64,000 bases of DNA from Salinivibrio kushneri (GTDB lineage: Bacteria; Pseudomonadota; Gammaproteobacteria; Enterobacterales; Vibrionaceae): NCBI RefSeq assembly GCF_005280275.1, contig NZ_CP040021.1, positions 459,001-523,000 of the forward strand. The letters run 5' to 3'. A program made the translations under genes and the position numbers. How positions within the stretch are numbered: the stretch's first letter is position 1; each line of letters starts with the position of its first letter. The notes under the pieces were generated by a model. The model worked only from the letters and a program-made list of their open reading frames with translations, did not search any database and was not told the origin of the DNA. This document shows positions 45,446-56,049 of the stretch, piece by piece.

Positions 45446-45718
45446 TTAAGCCTCGGGTGGCACATAGCCGTCGATGTGCACATCTTGGCCTTCAAATAAA
45501 AACTTGACCATTTCTTCTTCGATCACCTTGCGGTGCTCAGGATCCATCATGTTGAGTTTCTTCTCGTTGATGAGCATGGTCTGTTTTTTCTGCCACTCAG
45601 CCCAGGCTTCTTTGGAAATGTTGTCATAAATGCGTTTGCCCAGCTCGCCGGGATAAAGCTGGAAATCTAGCCCGTCGGCTTCTTTTTGTAGACGTTGGCA
45701 AAATACGGTACGGCTCAT
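45446..45718 (-). CDS. yggX: Fe(2+)-trafficking protein YggX
   Basis: 90-residue small cytoplasmic protein linked to iron supply and protection of Fe-S clusters from oxidation. Standard family sequence: [20 protein letters not shown], Cys7, and [17 protein letters not shown]. Its ATG overlaps the mutY stop by 4 nt, so the two are translationally coupled. MutY itself carries an Fe-S cluster. Confidence 0.96.
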   Translation of the reverse strand: MSRTVFCQRLQKEADGLDFQLYPGELGKRIYDNISKEAWAEWQKKQTMLINEKKLNMMDPEHRKVIEEEMVKFLFEGQDVHIDGYVPPEA

Positions 45719-46803
45719 AATCTAGGCTCCTTGTCATCGCCTGTGAGGTGTTGTTGGCGCTCGTGTTCTAATAAGGTTAACAGCTTTTTCACGGGTGCGG
45801 CTAACCCAACTTTTGCTGGTTGCGACAAGTTATACCAAAGCCCTTGGTTCGCTTCCATGATGATTTGCGGTCGCTGATTCACACACACCTTGACGGGGAC
45901 AATGTCTAGGTGGAAGTGGCTAAATGTGTGTCTAAACGCGGTGAGCACCTCAGTGTGAGTCGGTTTGATCCCCTGCAGCTTATCGGCAATATCGTCATCA
46001 AGTGTCTGCTCTGATGCTTCCGGTAAGCACCATAGCCCGCCCCATAGTCCACTGGGCGGACGCTGCTCTAACCAGATATCGTCTTGGTATTGAATAAGTA
46101 AAAAGCTGACTTGCTTTACGGGCAGAGTTTTTTTGGGCTTTTTACCGGGAAAATCAAGCTGACGGCCTTGCGCGCGCGCTTCACAGCGGTCTGCGACCGG
46201 GCAAAGCTCGCACTTAGGCTTGCTGCGAGTACACACCATGGCACCCATATCCATCATCGCTTGGTTGTATTTATCGGTATCCGTGGTGGGCGTGAGTGCC
46301 TCAGCGATTTCCCAAAGCTTGTTTTCTACCGGCTTTTTTCCCGGCCAGCCCTCGACGGCATAGCAGCGTGCCAAGGTGCGTTTGACGTTGCCATCCAAAA
46401 TAGGGTGGGGCTGATTAAGCGACAGCGATAGCACTGCGCCGGCAGTTGAGCGCCCGACACCAGGTAGCGCCATGACTTGCTCGAGTGTGGTCGGAAACAC
46501 GCCGTTGTGCTCGCGGGCGATCACTTGTGCGGCTTTGTGTAGGTTGCGGGCGCGGGCGTAATAGCCAAGTCCTGTCCATAGGTGCAACACTTCGTCTTGT
46601 TCGGCATTGGCGAGATCGGTGACTGTTGGAAAGCGCGTCATAAAACGCTCAAAGTAAGGGATCACCGTACTCACTTGGGTTTGCTGCAGCATGATCTCGC
46701 TGAGCCAGACCTTATACGGGGTTTTGTTTTTTTGCCAAGGCAGAGTTTTACGGCCATATTGCTCGTACCAGTTTAAAATGGCGTCGGAAAAAGATTGACT
46801 CAC
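45715..46803 (-). CDS. mutY: Adenine DNA glycosylase MutY
   Basis: 362-residue base-excision enzyme removing adenine opposite 8-oxoguanine. Catalytic Glu36 in [11 protein letters not shown], the HhH motif [11 protein letters not shown] and Asp in [13 protein letters not shown]. Four Cys of the [4Fe-4S] cluster are in [17 protein letters not shown], and the C-terminal Nudix-like domain (about 230-350) recognises 8-oxoG. I start it at GTG 46803 (AAGAGAGAG upstream; [16 protein letters not shown] aligns with E. coli), not the longer frame at 46860. Divergent from trmB, as in E. coli. Confidence 0.95.
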   Translation of the reverse strand: MSQSFSDAILNWYEQYGRKTLPWQKNKTPYKVWLSEIMLQQTQVSTVIPYFERFMTRFPTVTDLANAEQDEVLHLWTGLGYYARARNLHKAAQVIAREHNGVFPTTLEQVMALPGVGRSTAGAVLSLSLNQPHPILDGNVKRTLARCYAVEGWPGKKPVENKLWEIAEALTPTTDTDKYNQAMMDMGAMVCTRSKPKCELCPVADRCEARAQGRQLDFPGKKPKKTLPVKQVSFLLIQYQDDIWLEQRPPSGLWGGLWCLPEASEQTLDDDIADKLQGIKPTHTEVLTAFRHTFSHFHLDIVPVKVCVNQRPQIIMEANQGLWYNLSQPAKVGLAAPVKKLLTLLEHERQQHLTGDDKEPRL

Positions 46804-47004
46804 TGTGCTCTCTCTTATTGTTTTGCTCACACGTGCACAAAGGCAGGTCACAGGGTACACTAACGAGCAGGCACACTAATAGGATCAGTGCGGCCAACTT
46901 GCGCAATGGCGAAAACTTTGCATAATGCGCAGTCCGTTTAGATTTCCAACAATCGATGGTCTTTTTCACCACCATCACTAACACTGCATCACAGGCACTC
47001 AATC

Positions 47005-47721
47005 ATGACTGAAGTCACTAAAACCGAACTGACCGAGGATGGCAAAGTTATTCGTAAAGTACGCAGCTTTGTGCGTCGCGAAGGCCGTTTAACCAAAGGC
47101 CAAGAGCAAGCGCTCAACGAATCTTGGCCGACCATGGGCATTGACTTCGAGGCGACCGAACTGGACTGGCTGCAGGTGTTTGGCAACGACAATCCGGTGG
47201 TGCTGGAAATCGGTTTCGGTATGGGCGCTTCTTTGGTGGAGATGGCTAAAAATGCCCCCGAGAAAAACTTTGTGGGTATTGAAGTCCACACCCCAGGCGT
47301 GGGTGCTTGTTTGATGGCCGCGCGCGAAGCCGGTGTCACCAACCTACGTGTGATGTGTCACGATGCGGTCGAGGTGTTTGAGCAAATGCTGCCAAAAGAC
47401 AGCCTCGACACCGTGCAACTGTTCTTCCCTGATCCTTGGCATAAAAAACGTCACCATAAGCGCCGCATTGTCCAACTACCGTTTGCTGAAATGGTACGTG
47501 ACAAGCTGAAAGTGGGTGGCGTATTCCACATGGCCACTGACTGGGAAAACTATGCCGAACATATGATTGACGTGATGGAAGCCGCGCCTCACTATCAGAA
47601 CGTGGCGCAAGAGGGGCTTTATGTCCCACGCCCTGACGATCGTCCTCTGACTAAATTTGAGCAGCGTGGACAGCGCCTTGGCCACGGTGTTTGGGATATC
47701 AAATACACGCGCACCGCCTAA
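47005..47721 (+). CDS. trmB: tRNA (guanine-N7-)-methyltransferase TrmB
   Basis: 238 residues. SAM-dependent enzyme forming m7G46 in tRNA variable loops. SAM motif [14 protein letters not shown], then [28 protein letters not shown] and the C-terminal [17 protein letters not shown] are diagnostic. ATG 47005 is the conserved start. A terminator lies between it and glsA. Confidence 0.97.
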   Translation: MTEVTKTELTEDGKVIRKVRSFVRREGRLTKGQEQALNESWPTMGIDFEATELDWLQVFGNDNPVVLEIGFGMGASLVEMAKNAPEKNFVGIEVHTPGVGACLMAAREAGVTNLRVMCHDAVEVFEQMLPKDSLDTVQLFFPDPWHKKRHHKRRIVQLPFAEMVRDKLKVGGVFHMATDWENYAEHMIDVMEAAPHYQNVAQEGLYVPRPDDRPLTKFEQRGQRLGHGVWDIKYTRTA

Positions 47722-47757
47722 AAGACGCGTGTATCACTCAGCATCTGTTACGCACTT

Positions 47758-47783
47758 AAAGCCAACCTGAGGTTGGCTTTTTT
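47758..47783 (+). terminator. Terminator of trmB
   Basis: AAAGCCAACC-TGA-GGTTGGCTTT stem followed by six T residues, 36 nt after the trmB stop. Confidence 0.92.
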
Positions 47784-47810
47784 GTCCTATGTTGTAGAAG
47801 GAACCTGCCC

Positions 47811-48731
47811 TTGAAACCCAGTGCGCAATTACTCGAGCAAATTCTTGACGATGTTCGGCCATTAATTGGACAAGGCAAGGTGGCTGACTATATTCCCGCA
47901 TTAGCCGATGTAGCCAATCACAAACTCGGGATCGCCGTGTGTTATAAAGATGGCGATGTGATCCGTGCCGGCGATGCGGATGAGGCATTCTCTATTCAAT
48001 CGATCTCCAAGGTGTTGAGTCTGACACTGGCGATGCAAAACTATCAAGCTGAGGAAATCTGGACGCGTGTGGGCAAAGAGCCCTCTGGACAAGCGTTTAA
48101 TTCGTTAATCCAGCTTGAGATGGAGCAAGGGATCCCGCGTAACCCCTTTATTAACGCCGGTGCATTGGTCGTCAGCGACATGCTACACACGCGCCAGTCT
48201 GCGCCTCGTCAACGGATGCTTGAATTTGTACGCCACCTCGCGGGTAACCCTCATTTGTGTTACGACAAGGCAGTGGCGGACTCCGAAATGCTGCACAGCG
48301 ACAGAAACGCAGCGATTGCCTATCTGATGCGTGCATTTGGCAATTTTGATAATGATGTGGTGCCAGTATTAACCAACTATTTTCATTATTGTGCGTTAGA
48401 GATGAGCTGTGTCGATTTGGCAAAGGCGTTTTTCTACCTGGCCAATAAAGGGACACCGCTAAGTGATGACACCGCTATCTTGAGCCCGACACAAAGCAAA
48501 CAGATGAACGCCTTATTGGCGACTTGTGGCTTGTACGATGGTGCGGGTGAATTTGCTTATCGCGTAGGCATGCCAGGTAAATCCGGGGTAGGCGGGGGCA
48601 TTATTGCCGTTGTGCCTGGTGAGATGTCGATTGCCGTCTGGTCGCCGGAGCTAGACCCTTCGGGCAATTCCTTAGCGGGAACGGCTGCGTTGGAGCTATT
48701 ATCGGCTCGAATTGGCCGCTCGATATTTTAG
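47811..48731 (+). CDS. glsA: Glutaminase
   Basis: 306-residue serine-dependent glutaminase of the beta-lactamase-like fold, hydrolysing glutamine to glutamate and ammonia. Nucleophile in [11 protein letters not shown] (S-x-x-K), plus [13 protein letters not shown] and the [14 protein letters not shown] segment. Start is TTG 47811 with AAGGA 8 nt before; no ATG is close enough to the family N-terminus. A terminator follows at 48786. Confidence 0.95.
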   Translation: MKPSAQLLEQILDDVRPLIGQGKVADYIPALADVANHKLGIAVCYKDGDVIRAGDADEAFSIQSISKVLSLTLAMQNYQAEEIWTRVGKEPSGQAFNSLIQLEMEQGIPRNPFINAGALVVSDMLHTRQSAPRQRMLEFVRHLAGNPHLCYDKAVADSEMLHSDRNAAIAYLMRAFGNFDNDVVPVLTNYFHYCALEMSCVDLAKAFFYLANKGTPLSDDTAILSPTQSKQMNALLATCGLYDGAGEFAYRVGMPGKSGVGGGIIAVVPGEMSIAVWSPELDPSGNSLAGTAALELLSARIGRSIF

Positions 48732-48785
48732 TGTCAACCTCGATATTGCGCCTATGATAAGGGCAATATGCATACCTTTAAGTAC

Positions 48786-48818
48786 AAAAAAGCCCCGCAG
48801 TCACCTGTGGGGCTTTTT
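48786..48818. terminator. Bidirectional terminator, glsA and hemL
   Basis: AGCCCCGCAG-TCAC-CTGTGGGGCT with one wobble pair, A run before and T run after, between converging genes. Confidence 0.9.
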
Positions 48819-48852
48819 AGCATCACGGCGATACCGCGATAACATCAAGGAG

Positions 48853-50145
48853 CTAGGCGTCAGCGGCCAATGTGGCGAAAGCATGGTCAGCGGCCGCGAG
48901 CGTGGCATCAATTTCTTTTTGCCCATGCGCTAAGCAGGTAAAGCAAGCCTCAAACGCAGAAGGGGCCAAGTACACGCCTTGCTCGAGCATCAAGTGGAAG
49001 AAACGCTTGAAGCGCTCGGTGTCACACTGTTGCACATCTTTAAAGCAGGTGACGGTTTCTTGCTCGGTGAAGAAGAAGCCAAACATCGCGCCTGCTTGGT
49101 TCGTGGTCAGCGCAATACCGTGTTTGTCAGCTAAGGATTTGAACCCTTCTGCGAGCTGATGGGTCACATGGGTCAAGTAATCGTGGTTACCTGGCTGGCG
49201 AAGCTCAGACAAACAGGCGTGACCGGCCGCCATGGCGACGGGATTCCCGGCGAGTGTTCCCGCTTGGTATACTGGCCCTGTCGGAGCCAAGTATTCCATT
49301 ACCTCACGACGTCCCCCGAATGCCCCCACTGGCATACCACCACCGACAATTTTGCCTAATGTGGTTAAGTCAGGTTTGACGTCGTAGTAAGCTTGCGCGC
49401 CACCTAATGCCACGCGAAAGCCAGTCATGACTTCATCAAAAATCAGTAAGGCACCGAACTCATCACACAGTTCGCGCAGGCCTTGTAAGAAGCCGGGTTG
49501 CGGCGGCACACAGTTCATGTTGCCGGATACCGGCTCAACAATGATACAAGCCACCTCGTCAGGATAGGTCTCAAACGTTTGGCGCACCGAGTCTAGGTCG
49601 TTATAGGTGCAGGTCAGAGTGTGCTTGGCAAAGTCGGCCGGCACCCCTGGAGAGTTGGGTTCACCGAGGGTGAGGGCACCAGACCCCGCTTTGACCAGCA
49701 AGCAATCGCCATGGCCGTGATAGTTGCCCTCAAATTTGATGAATTTATCGCGTTTGGTAAATCCGCGCGCAAGGCGAATGGCGCTCATGGTCGCTTCAGT
49801 GCCTGAGTTCACCATGCGTACCATTTCCATCGAAGGCACTAACTCTGCTACCAGCTCCGATAAGGTTGTTTCACTCTCGGTTGGCGCACCAAAGCTGAGG
49901 CCACGCTGAGCAGCATCCACCACGGCTTCGCGGATTGCGCTGTGATTATGGCCTAAGATCATCGGCCCCCAAGAGCCAACAAAATCGATATAAGCTTTGC
50001 CGTCGGCATCAAAAATGTACGCGCCGTCAGCACGCTCCATGAAGACAGGGTCGCCGCCGACACCGGCAAAAGCACGCACGGGAGAATTCACGCCACCGGG
50101 AATGGTGCGTCTAGCTTGTTGAAAAAGTTGTGCTGATTTGGTCAT
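48853..50145 (-). CDS. hemL: Glutamate-1-semialdehyde 2,1-aminomutase
   Basis: 430-residue PLP enzyme making 5-aminolevulinate, the first heme-pathway precursor in the C5 route. PLP Lys in [33 protein letters not shown] and [10 protein letters not shown] are conserved. N-terminus [23 protein letters not shown] is standard. AGGA lies 6-7 nt before the ATG. It is divergent from erpA, with about 210 nt of promoter region between. Confidence 0.97.
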   Translation of the reverse strand: MTKSAQLFQQARRTIPGGVNSPVRAFAGVGGDPVFMERADGAYIFDADGKAYIDFVGSWGPMILGHNHSAIREAVVDAAQRGLSFGAPTESETTLSELVAELVPSMEMVRMVNSGTEATMSAIRLARGFTKRDKFIKFEGNYHGHGDCLLVKAGSGALTLGEPNSPGVPADFAKHTLTCTYNDLDSVRQTFETYPDEVACIIVEPVSGNMNCVPPQPGFLQGLRELCDEFGALLIFDEVMTGFRVALGGAQAYYDVKPDLTTLGKIVGGGMPVGAFGGRREVMEYLAPTGPVYQAGTLAGNPVAMAAGHACLSELRQPGNHDYLTHVTHQLAEGFKSLADKHGIALTTNQAGAMFGFFFTEQETVTCFKDVQQCDTERFKRFFHLMLEQGVYLAPSAFEACFTCLAHGQKEIDATLAAADHAFATLAADA

Positions 50146-50291
50146 GACATATCCTGTTTGGTAAGGCTTGGCCTAAATTGCGTTGGCGTATTTTAACCAA
50201 AGATACGGAACACTGGCGAGGTAGAGTATGATTTCGTTAAGACAAGATTGGCAATTAATACGTACTGATCACAGTTGCGATCAAACGCGCA

Positions 50292-50324
50292 ATACTTGAA
50301 CACTTTACTCAGGTATTAGATAAT
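50292..50324 (+). promoter_or_regulatory. erpA promoter overlapped by IscR-like site
   Basis: Promoter TTGAAC (50296-50301), 17-nt spacer, GATAAT (50319-50324). The 25-nt segment 50292-50316 (ATACTTGAACAC...ACTCAGGTAT) fits the type-1 IscR consensus ATASYYGACTRWWWYAGTCRRSTAT at about 21 of 25 positions. [2Fe-2S]-IscR bound here would cover the -35 region and repress erpA. Confidence 0.72.
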
Positions 50325-50358
50325 CCCATACTTAGCACAAAGAGCATGTGAGGTAACA

Positions 50359-50700
50359 ATGAGCGAAGCACCTTTGCCGTTAGAGTTTTCTGAGGCCGCG
50401 GCAACCAAGGTAAAGACGCTGATTCAGGAAGAAGAAAACCCCAACCTGAAGTTGCGCGTCTATATCACCGGTGGTGGCTGTAGCGGCTTCCAATATGGTT
50501 TTACCTTCGATGAAAACGTCAATGAAGGGGATATGGAGATCGAAAAAAGCGGCGTGATGCTGGTGGTTGATCCTATGAGCTTACAGTACCTGATGGGCGG
50601 TAAGGTTGACTACACCGAGGGCCTTGAAGGATCGCGCTTTTTCATTGATAACCCTAATGCCACAACGACTTGTGGTTGTGGTGCGTCATTTAGCGTTTAA
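50359..50700 (+). CDS. erpA: Iron-sulfur cluster insertion protein ErpA
   Basis: 113-residue A-type carrier delivering [2Fe-2S]/[4Fe-4S] clusters to apo-proteins, in E. coli to IspG/IspH and respiratory enzymes. The three conserved Cys are at 41 ([10 protein letters not shown]), 105 and 107 (TTCGCGASF). GTGAGGTAAC precedes the ATG. Probable control by IscR through the upstream site. A perfect palindromic terminator follows. Confidence 0.97.
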   Translation: MSEAPLPLEFSEAAATKVKTLIQEEENPNLKLRVYITGGGCSGFQYGFTFDENVNEGDMEIEKSGVMLVVDPMSLQYLMGGKVDYTEGLEGSRFFIDNPNATTTCGCGASFSV

Positions 50701-50728
50701 TCGTGTTGTGGCGATACCGCTGACGACA

Positions 50729-50762
50729 ATCAAAAACGGCGCCTGCAGGCGCCGTTTTTGAT
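50729..50762. terminator. Bidirectional terminator, erpA and M23 peptidase
   Basis: A perfect 34-nt palindrome centred between 50745 and 50746, with GC-rich core and A/T flanks, between converging genes. Confidence 0.93.
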
Positions 50763-50774
50763 CCGCAGAGCTGA

Positions 50775-52097
50775 TTAGCCGCCACGGTTATAGTGGTTAA
50801 GGCTGCCAACTGTGGCCAACAGCTGGTTAAACTTACTCAACTGAGCCATGCGTGACTCAGCCAAACGCACAAACGCCTTCTTTTGTTCACCTTGAAGAGA
50901 CTTGGCTTCAGGCAGTTTTACCGTCCGCGGGTTTTTATGGACACCGTGAACGAGAAACTCATAGTGCAAGTGTGCACCCGTCACCCGCCCTGTTGAACCT
51001 AGCGTACCGATAATATCCCCTTGTTTGACGCGCTGACCGGTTTTCACTTTACGCTTGGTCAGGTGCAAATACTTGGTGATATAGGTCGAGCTGTGGCGGA
51101 TAAACACATAGTTGCCGTTGAAGCGGTTGTATGAGGCTTTCATCACCACGCCGTCCCCGGCGGCTTTGATTGGGGTTCCCACTGGCGCAACATAATCGGT
51201 GCCACGGTGCGGCTTCACACGGCCAGTGACTGGGTGCAAACGACGTGGGTTGAAGTTTGAGCTGACATAGCGGAAGTTAACCGGTGAGCGCAAAAACGCC
51301 TTTTTCATCGCCTTGCCGCTCGGTGTGTAGTACTTGCCATTTTTGGCGCGTACTGCCGTGAAGGTATCCCCTCGGTTGGTGAAGGTGGCGGCGAGGATAT
51401 TGCCACTGCCTATATGCTCTCCTTCGACAAATTCTTCTTCGTACAGCACTGAAAAGCTATCGCCATTGCGAATATCAAGGGCAAAATCCACATCCCAGCC
51501 AAAAATCCCCGCGAGTTGCATGATCTGATTTGGGTTTAATCCAGCATCAGAAGCAGCTTGCCAAAAGTTTGACTTGATAGTCGCACGGGCAAAGTTTAGC
51601 TGCGTATCAACGTGCTTGGTTTCCAGCCGTGATTGATAGCTCTCATCAATTTTATTCACGATCAGGGTTTCGTTACTGCCTCGTGGTTGAATGAGCTGCA
51701 CCAGCTCGCCGTCATCATCAACCCCTAGACGTACTTCATCGCCTGGGTTTAAGTAAGCGAGACTTTGCGTTCTTTCGTCGGCATTGACGAGACGATAGAG
51801 GGTGGTTGGGCTTAATCCCGCACGGCTAAACAGTAGCGCCATGCTCTCGCCAGGCTGTACTTCATAGGTTTGCCAGTGGATATTGCGCTTAAACTGCGCG
51901 GGCATTTCATCTTTGGGAGGCAGGAGTGAGACGGCCTCAACCGGTAAAGGGTAGTGCTTTCCCGGTTCGAAATTAGGTTTAGGGCGCGGCGTATCGGTGC
52001 CGTCTGGTACCAACATTAACAAGACAATGAATGCGCTTAATGCACCGATAACGAGTTTATGTAACTTGGGTAAGGCTGCGAGTTTATTTAACGGCAT
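50775..52097 (-). CDS. M23 family peptidoglycan DD-endopeptidase (MepM/Shy-like)
   Basis: 440 residues with an N-terminal membrane anchor (about 14-31), an OapA/LysM-type region (about 75-125: YEVQPGESMALLFSRAGLS) and an M23 domain (about 290-400). Zinc ligands His and Asp are in PHRGTDYVAP, and HLHYEF carries the second motif. It cuts peptide cross-links to allow cell-wall growth. Similar in layout to E. coli MepM and the vibrio Shy endopeptidases; which paralogue is not decidable. Divergent from tyrS. No strong SD before ATG 52097. Confidence 0.92.
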   Translation of the reverse strand: MPLNKLAALPKLHKLVIGALSAFIVLLMLVPDGTDTPRPKPNFEPGKHYPLPVEAVSLLPPKDEMPAQFKRNIHWQTYEVQPGESMALLFSRAGLSPTTLYRLVNADERTQSLAYLNPGDEVRLGVDDDGELVQLIQPRGSNETLIVNKIDESYQSRLETKHVDTQLNFARATIKSNFWQAASDAGLNPNQIMQLAGIFGWDVDFALDIRNGDSFSVLYEEEFVEGEHIGSGNILAATFTNRGDTFTAVRAKNGKYYTPSGKAMKKAFLRSPVNFRYVSSNFNPRRLHPVTGRVKPHRGTDYVAPVGTPIKAAGDGVVMKASYNRFNGNYVFIRHSSTYITKYLHLTKRKVKTGQRVKQGDIIGTLGSTGRVTGAHLHYEFLVHGVHKNPRTVKLPEAKSLQGEQKKAFVRLAESRMAQLSKFNQLLATVGSLNHYNRGG

Positions 52098-52341
52098 GAA
52101 GACTATGTTGAATCACTACGAATAAAGTTATGACAGTCAGACACCCAATCGGTTTTATTGGGGATGATGCCCTGAAGTAGATTTGACACGGCTGACACAA
52201 AGACCACATACATCTTTTGACGGCAGCCGCTGCGCGCACCTTGTACACACTCTATCAGTTTAACTGGTTTCAAAAACTGTCGCTATTCGAGTAATATGTC
52301 GGTTTATCACATTTTTGCCTATTGGGTAGGAGCAAGAGACT

Positions 52342-53529
52342 ATGGCGAGCCTGGAAGCCGCGCTAGCAGAGCTAAAACGTGGCGTAGATGAAGTAATCCC
52401 GGAAGACGAGCTGGTGGCGAAGCTGAAAGAGGATCGTCCTCTTCGCATCAAACTTGGCGCGGATCCCACCGCACCCGATATCCACCTGGGTCACACAGTG
52501 ATCCTTAATAAGCTGCGAGCTTTTCAAGCGCTTGGCCACGAAGTGATCTTCTTGATTGGCGACTATACCGGTATGGTAGGTGACCCAAGTGGTAAAAATA
52601 CAACCCGTCCGCCTTTGACGCGTGAGCAGGTGCTGCAAAACGCAGAGACCTACAAAGAGCAGGTGTTCAAAATTCTGGATCCGGCGAAAACGCGTATCGA
52701 ATTTAACTCGAAATGGCTAGGAGAGCTGGGCACAGATGGCATGATCCGTTTGGCAGCAAGCTCCACCGTGGCTCGCATGCTTGAGCGTGATGACTTTAAA
52801 AAGCGCTATACCAGCAACCAAGCCATTGCTATCCATGAGTTCATCTACCCACTGCTTCAAGGGCACGACTCCGTCGCGCTAGAAGCGGATGTTGAGTTGG
52901 GGGGCACCGATCAAAAATTCAACTTGCTGATGGGGCGCGAGCTACAAAAACAAGCAGGACAAAGCCCGCAAGTGGTGATGACCATGCCACTACTGGTTGG
53001 ATTAGACGGTGTGAAAAAGATGTCTAAGTCAGCACATAACTACATTGGTGTAAGCGAGCGCCCGGATGACATGTTCGGTAAGATCATGTCGATTTCTGAC
53101 GATCTGATGTGGGATTACTATGAGCTGCTGTCTTTCCGCCCACTTGAGGAGGTGGCACAGTTTAAGCAAGACGTACAAGCCGGGAAAAACCCGCGTGATA
53201 TTAAGATCTTGCTAGCCAAAGAAATCATCGCGCGTTTCCACTCCGAAGCCGATGCTGATGCCGCTGAACAAACGTTCGTCAATCGTTTCCAAAAAGGCGC
53301 AATGCCGGATGAGATGCCAAGCTTTACCTTCGAGCAAGGTATGGCGATTGCTAATCTGTTAAAAGAAGCTGGGCTGGTTAACTCCACTTCGGATGCATTG
53401 CGTATGGTTCGCCAAGGCGCGGTGAAAATTGATGGTGAAAAAGTCGAAGATACCAAGCTAGTGCCAGCGGCGGGTGAAGCCGTTTACCAAGTAGGTAAGC
53501 GCAAGTTTGCTCGGGTGACGCTCAGCTAA
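52342..53529 (+). CDS. tyrS: Tyrosyl-tRNA synthetase
   Basis: 395-residue class I enzyme charging tRNA(Tyr). HIGH-type motif in [14 protein letters not shown] (about residues 46-59), KMSKS in [10 protein letters not shown] near 230, and a C-terminal S4 RNA-binding domain (about 335-395, [16 protein letters not shown]). Its length and the HLGH form fit the TyrZ-like group rather than the 424-residue E. coli TyrS; some vibrios carry both. AGGAG precedes the ATG. Confidence 0.95.
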   Translation: MASLEAALAELKRGVDEVIPEDELVAKLKEDRPLRIKLGADPTAPDIHLGHTVILNKLRAFQALGHEVIFLIGDYTGMVGDPSGKNTTRPPLTREQVLQNAETYKEQVFKILDPAKTRIEFNSKWLGELGTDGMIRLAASSTVARMLERDDFKKRYTSNQAIAIHEFIYPLLQGHDSVALEADVELGGTDQKFNLLMGRELQKQAGQSPQVVMTMPLLVGLDGVKKMSKSAHNYIGVSERPDDMFGKIMSISDDLMWDYYELLSFRPLEEVAQFKQDVQAGKNPRDIKILLAKEIIARFHSEADADAAEQTFVNRFQKGAMPDEMPSFTFEQGMAIANLLKEAGLVNSTSDALRMVRQGAVKIDGEKVEDTKLVPAAGEAVYQVGKRKFARVTLS

Positions 53530-53552
53530 ATACCTTGTATGCGTCAACTAAG

Positions 53553-53583
53553 AAAGCCCTTGCCATGACGCAAGGGCTTTTTA
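53553..53583. terminator. Bidirectional terminator, tyrS and yadS
   Basis: AAAGCCCTTG/CAAGGGCTTT stem with an 8-nt loop and A/T runs, 24 nt after tyrS and 2 nt beyond the yadS stop. Confidence 0.9.
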
Positions 53584-53584
53584 T

Positions 53585-54208
53585 TTAGCGGTCTAGTGCG
53601 AACGGCGGTAAGGATAAATGCCAGCGGATCGCCGCTAAGCGAATCAATAGTGTGGTGACCATACCGACAATAGAGGCCGTGACAGTGCCTGGGCTGACTT
53701 GAACGGCGAGGGTGTGAACGATACCGCCGGCAATACAGGCAGTGGCATAGACTTCTGTTCTCAGCACCATAGGCACTTCGCGTGCGAGCACATCACGAAT
53801 AATGCCGCCACCACACGCGGTAATCACGCCCATGATCACCGCCACCAAGGGAGATGCGCCATAACTGAGGGCTTTATCGACGCCGATACCCACAAAGACC
53901 GCCAGCCCAACGGCATCGGCGCAAGGCAACACGTACCAGGGAAGACGACGAGGGTGACGAATAAGTAGCATAGTGGCGACACAGGTGGCCAATATCACCC
54001 AAATATAGGTGGTGTCGGTAATCCAAAATGCCGGTGTGGCACCGATTGCCATATCTCGGACTGTCCCGCCGCCTATAGCGGTGGCACAGGCGAGAACCAC
54101 TACACCAAAGGGATCCATACGTAAACGACCCGCCACCAGCACACCGGAAATCGCGAACACGGCCGTACCGAATAAGTCGAATAAATACAAAATCATGGTC
54201 TGAGTCAT
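53585..54208 (-). CDS. yadS: TRIC-type cation channel / UPF0126 protein YadS
   Basis: 207-residue inner-membrane protein with seven predicted helices built from two TRIC repeats, each with a GGG-x2-RD motif ([11 protein letters not shown] and [12 protein letters not shown]). Same length as E. coli YadS and very similar along its length. Prokaryotic TRIC proteins form trimeric cation channels; a physiological role here is not known. It follows btuF by 8 nt, as in E. coli. Confidence 0.93.
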   Translation of the reverse strand: MTQTMILYLFDLFGTAVFAISGVLVAGRLRMDPFGVVVLACATAIGGGTVRDMAIGATPAFWITDTTYIWVILATCVATMLLIRHPRRLPWYVLPCADAVGLAVFVGIGVDKALSYGASPLVAVIMGVITACGGGIIRDVLAREVPMVLRTEVYATACIAGGIVHTLAVQVSPGTVTASIVGMVTTLLIRLAAIRWHLSLPPFALDR

Positions 54209-54216
54209 GCTAAATC

Positions 54217-55065
54217 CTATTGCGCCTGACGGACTTTATCGAGGGCGGTACAAATTTGCTCGGCCGCGTTTAATGCGCGAGGGGTCGCGCGAGTGAGCCA
54301 ATCCGGGTTAAGTGGCCAAGTAAACTGGTGCGTCGTATTAGGCAGCAAGTCGGCCATCGAATCCCAACTGTCTGGTGGCTGCTCGCCCGTGTGGAAAAGC
54401 ACCTTGGGGGTACGTGTGATGACTTGCTCCATGTTTACTTGTGGATAGGCGGCGGCGCTATCGGCGAAGATATTTTTCCCGCCACACAAGCGAAATAACT
54501 GACTCGGCCAAGCGCGGTTACTGGCGGTCATCAGTGGCGTGTCACTGAGTAAATAAAAGTAGGGAACGGGCTCTGCATCGCGGTATTGGGCGTTTAATTG
54601 CGCCAGTTTTTGATCAAAGGCGTTGGCATTGCGCGTGGCAATGTCTGGGCTCTCGCTATAATCGCCAAGCTCGCGAATAAACTGACTAATATCACTGAGC
54701 GTGTTGGGATTGAGGTAACGGATGGTAAAGCCTAATTCCGCCAGTGCTTCCAGAGGTTTAGGTGGGTTCCCGCCGCGCCAAGCTAAAATAAGATCGGGTT
54801 GCAGGGCGATAATGCGCTCGAGTTTGACGCCCCGATAGTTGGCCACGCGTTCAAGCGATTGCGCTGGCTGCGGATAATCACTGTAAGCACTGGCGGCGAC
54901 CATATTAGGACCCAGCCCAGCGGCATAAGCTAGCTCGGTGGCATGGGGAGCGAGGCTAATCACTCGCAGCGGGGTGGCGTGTGCAAAAGGCATCCATATT
55001 AAAGCCAAGACAAGCCACCAAGCTTGCAAGCGAAAAAGGGTAAAAAGGGCACGAAAACGCGGCAT
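54217..55065 (-). CDS. btuF: Vitamin B12 ABC transporter, periplasmic binding protein
   Basis: About 282 residues. Signal peptide (about 1-31, ending PFAHA) then [21 protein letters not shown], the usual BtuF opening, with AYSDYPQPA and [12 protein letters not shown]. It binds cobalamin for BtuCD, which are not adjacent. I start it at ATG 55065; a TTG directly before it (55068) is also possible. Between the CbiB-like gene and yadS in one minus-strand unit with mtnN. Confidence 0.94.
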   Translation of the reverse strand: MPRFRALFTLFRLQAWWLVLALIWMPFAHATPLRVISLAPHATELAYAAGLGPNMVAASAYSDYPQPAQSLERVANYRGVKLERIIALQPDLILAWRGGNPPKPLEALAELGFTIRYLNPNTLSDISQFIRELGDYSESPDIATRNANAFDQKLAQLNAQYRDAEPVPYFYLLSDTPLMTASNRAWPSQLFRLCGGKNIFADSAAAYPQVNMEQVITRTPKVLFHTGEQPPDSWDSMADLLPNTTHQFTWPLNPDWLTRATPRALNAAEQICTALDKVRQAQ

Positions 55066-55077
55066 CAATCAGTGTCC

Positions 55078-56037
55078 TTAAACGATTAAAACCAAAGAGC
55101 ATAACCCGAGCCAGATTAAAACACTGTGGGTTAACTTCAAGCGCAGCAATAAAAGGTGATAACAAGCAGGGGTGACCCCATAGCCAATTTTGGTTCTCAA
55201 GGTCTTGGTGCCTTGATAGACAGCTGGGCCGCCTAGAGAGAGCTGGAAGCGACTGCCCGCGCAGGCGAGTAGCCAACCTGATCCAAGCGTTCGCCAGCGT
55301 CTGCCCTGCTGCCAGCCGGTTTTCAGGTGTGACCAAGGTTGACGGCTCATTGCCACGATCATCGCAAATAGCCCCATTGGCACTATATCCAACAGGTTCA
55401 ATAAGCGGGCACTGGCCAAGCCAAATGGGTAGTAGCTTAAGCGGCTTGGGGTCCAAACGCGGTGAAGGTGTACCAAGCTGGTGTACAGCAAGGCACCTAC
55501 GCCGCCTGCCAGCAGATAATAAAATATCACGCAAACACAGTGTCGCGCGGTGCCGAGAAGCAGTGTTTCCGCTGCCGCTTTCCCTATTCCAATCAATGAC
55601 AGAGACTCGGTTTCACGGTTGACGCGGGTGGCGAGCAACGCGCGCGCTGCACCTTTGTCATGTTGGTCTATTGCATGGGCGATGGTATGGCCAAACTTAT
55701 CGATCGGTCGCCAATCAAGTGCGAGCCAGAGCAATATGGCATCGAACAGGGGGCGCGACCACACCAGCTCGCGGGTGGCGATTAAAAAAATCGCGAGGGT
55801 GCCACCCATCAAGATTAAGGCGAGCGCACCGGCAAGCTTACGCTGGCGCTTAGGGTCTGTGTCTTTATTGACTTGGCTCGCGAGCAAGTCGGCATACTGC
55901 CGCCAGTATTGAAACGGGGAGTATTGACCGGGCAATGGGAGTAGCCAGTGCACAAATACCGCCAACCACAGTGCCCATAAGCGTCCTTGGTCGGCGGCGT
56001 AGATCATCCATTGTTGCGGATTGAGCAAATCATCCAT
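55078..56037 (-). CDS. CobD/CbiB-like membrane protein (degenerate)
   Basis: 319 residues, about five to six membrane segments. It resembles adenosylcobinamide-phosphate synthase CbiB/CobD: YYPFGLASARLLNLLDIVP corresponds to the family's YxxFGWASARLDDVLNWLP, and the GW...AGSRFQLSLGGPAVYQG part to GWPEAALAGALGIRLGGPNYYFG. The normally invariant ETVAEN-x2-D-x4-P segment reads ETLLLGTARHCVC, and the N-terminal HPV region is not recognisable. It may therefore not be a standard cobinamide synthase. Its placement beside btuF hints at a corrinoid-related role. It follows mtnN by 12 nt. Confidence 0.78.
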   Translation of the reverse strand: MDDLLNPQQWMIYAADQGRLWALWLAVFVHWLLPLPGQYSPFQYWRQYADLLASQVNKDTDPKRQRKLAGALALILMGGTLAIFLIATRELVWSRPLFDAILLWLALDWRPIDKFGHTIAHAIDQHDKGAARALLATRVNRETESLSLIGIGKAAAETLLLGTARHCVCVIFYYLLAGGVGALLYTSLVHLHRVWTPSRLSYYPFGLASARLLNLLDIVPMGLFAMIVAMSRQPWSHLKTGWQQGRRWRTLGSGWLLACAGSRFQLSLGGPAVYQGTKTLRTKIGYGVTPACYHLLLLRLKLTHSVLIWLGLCSLVLIV

Positions 56038-56049
56038 GGGGGCGTGCGA

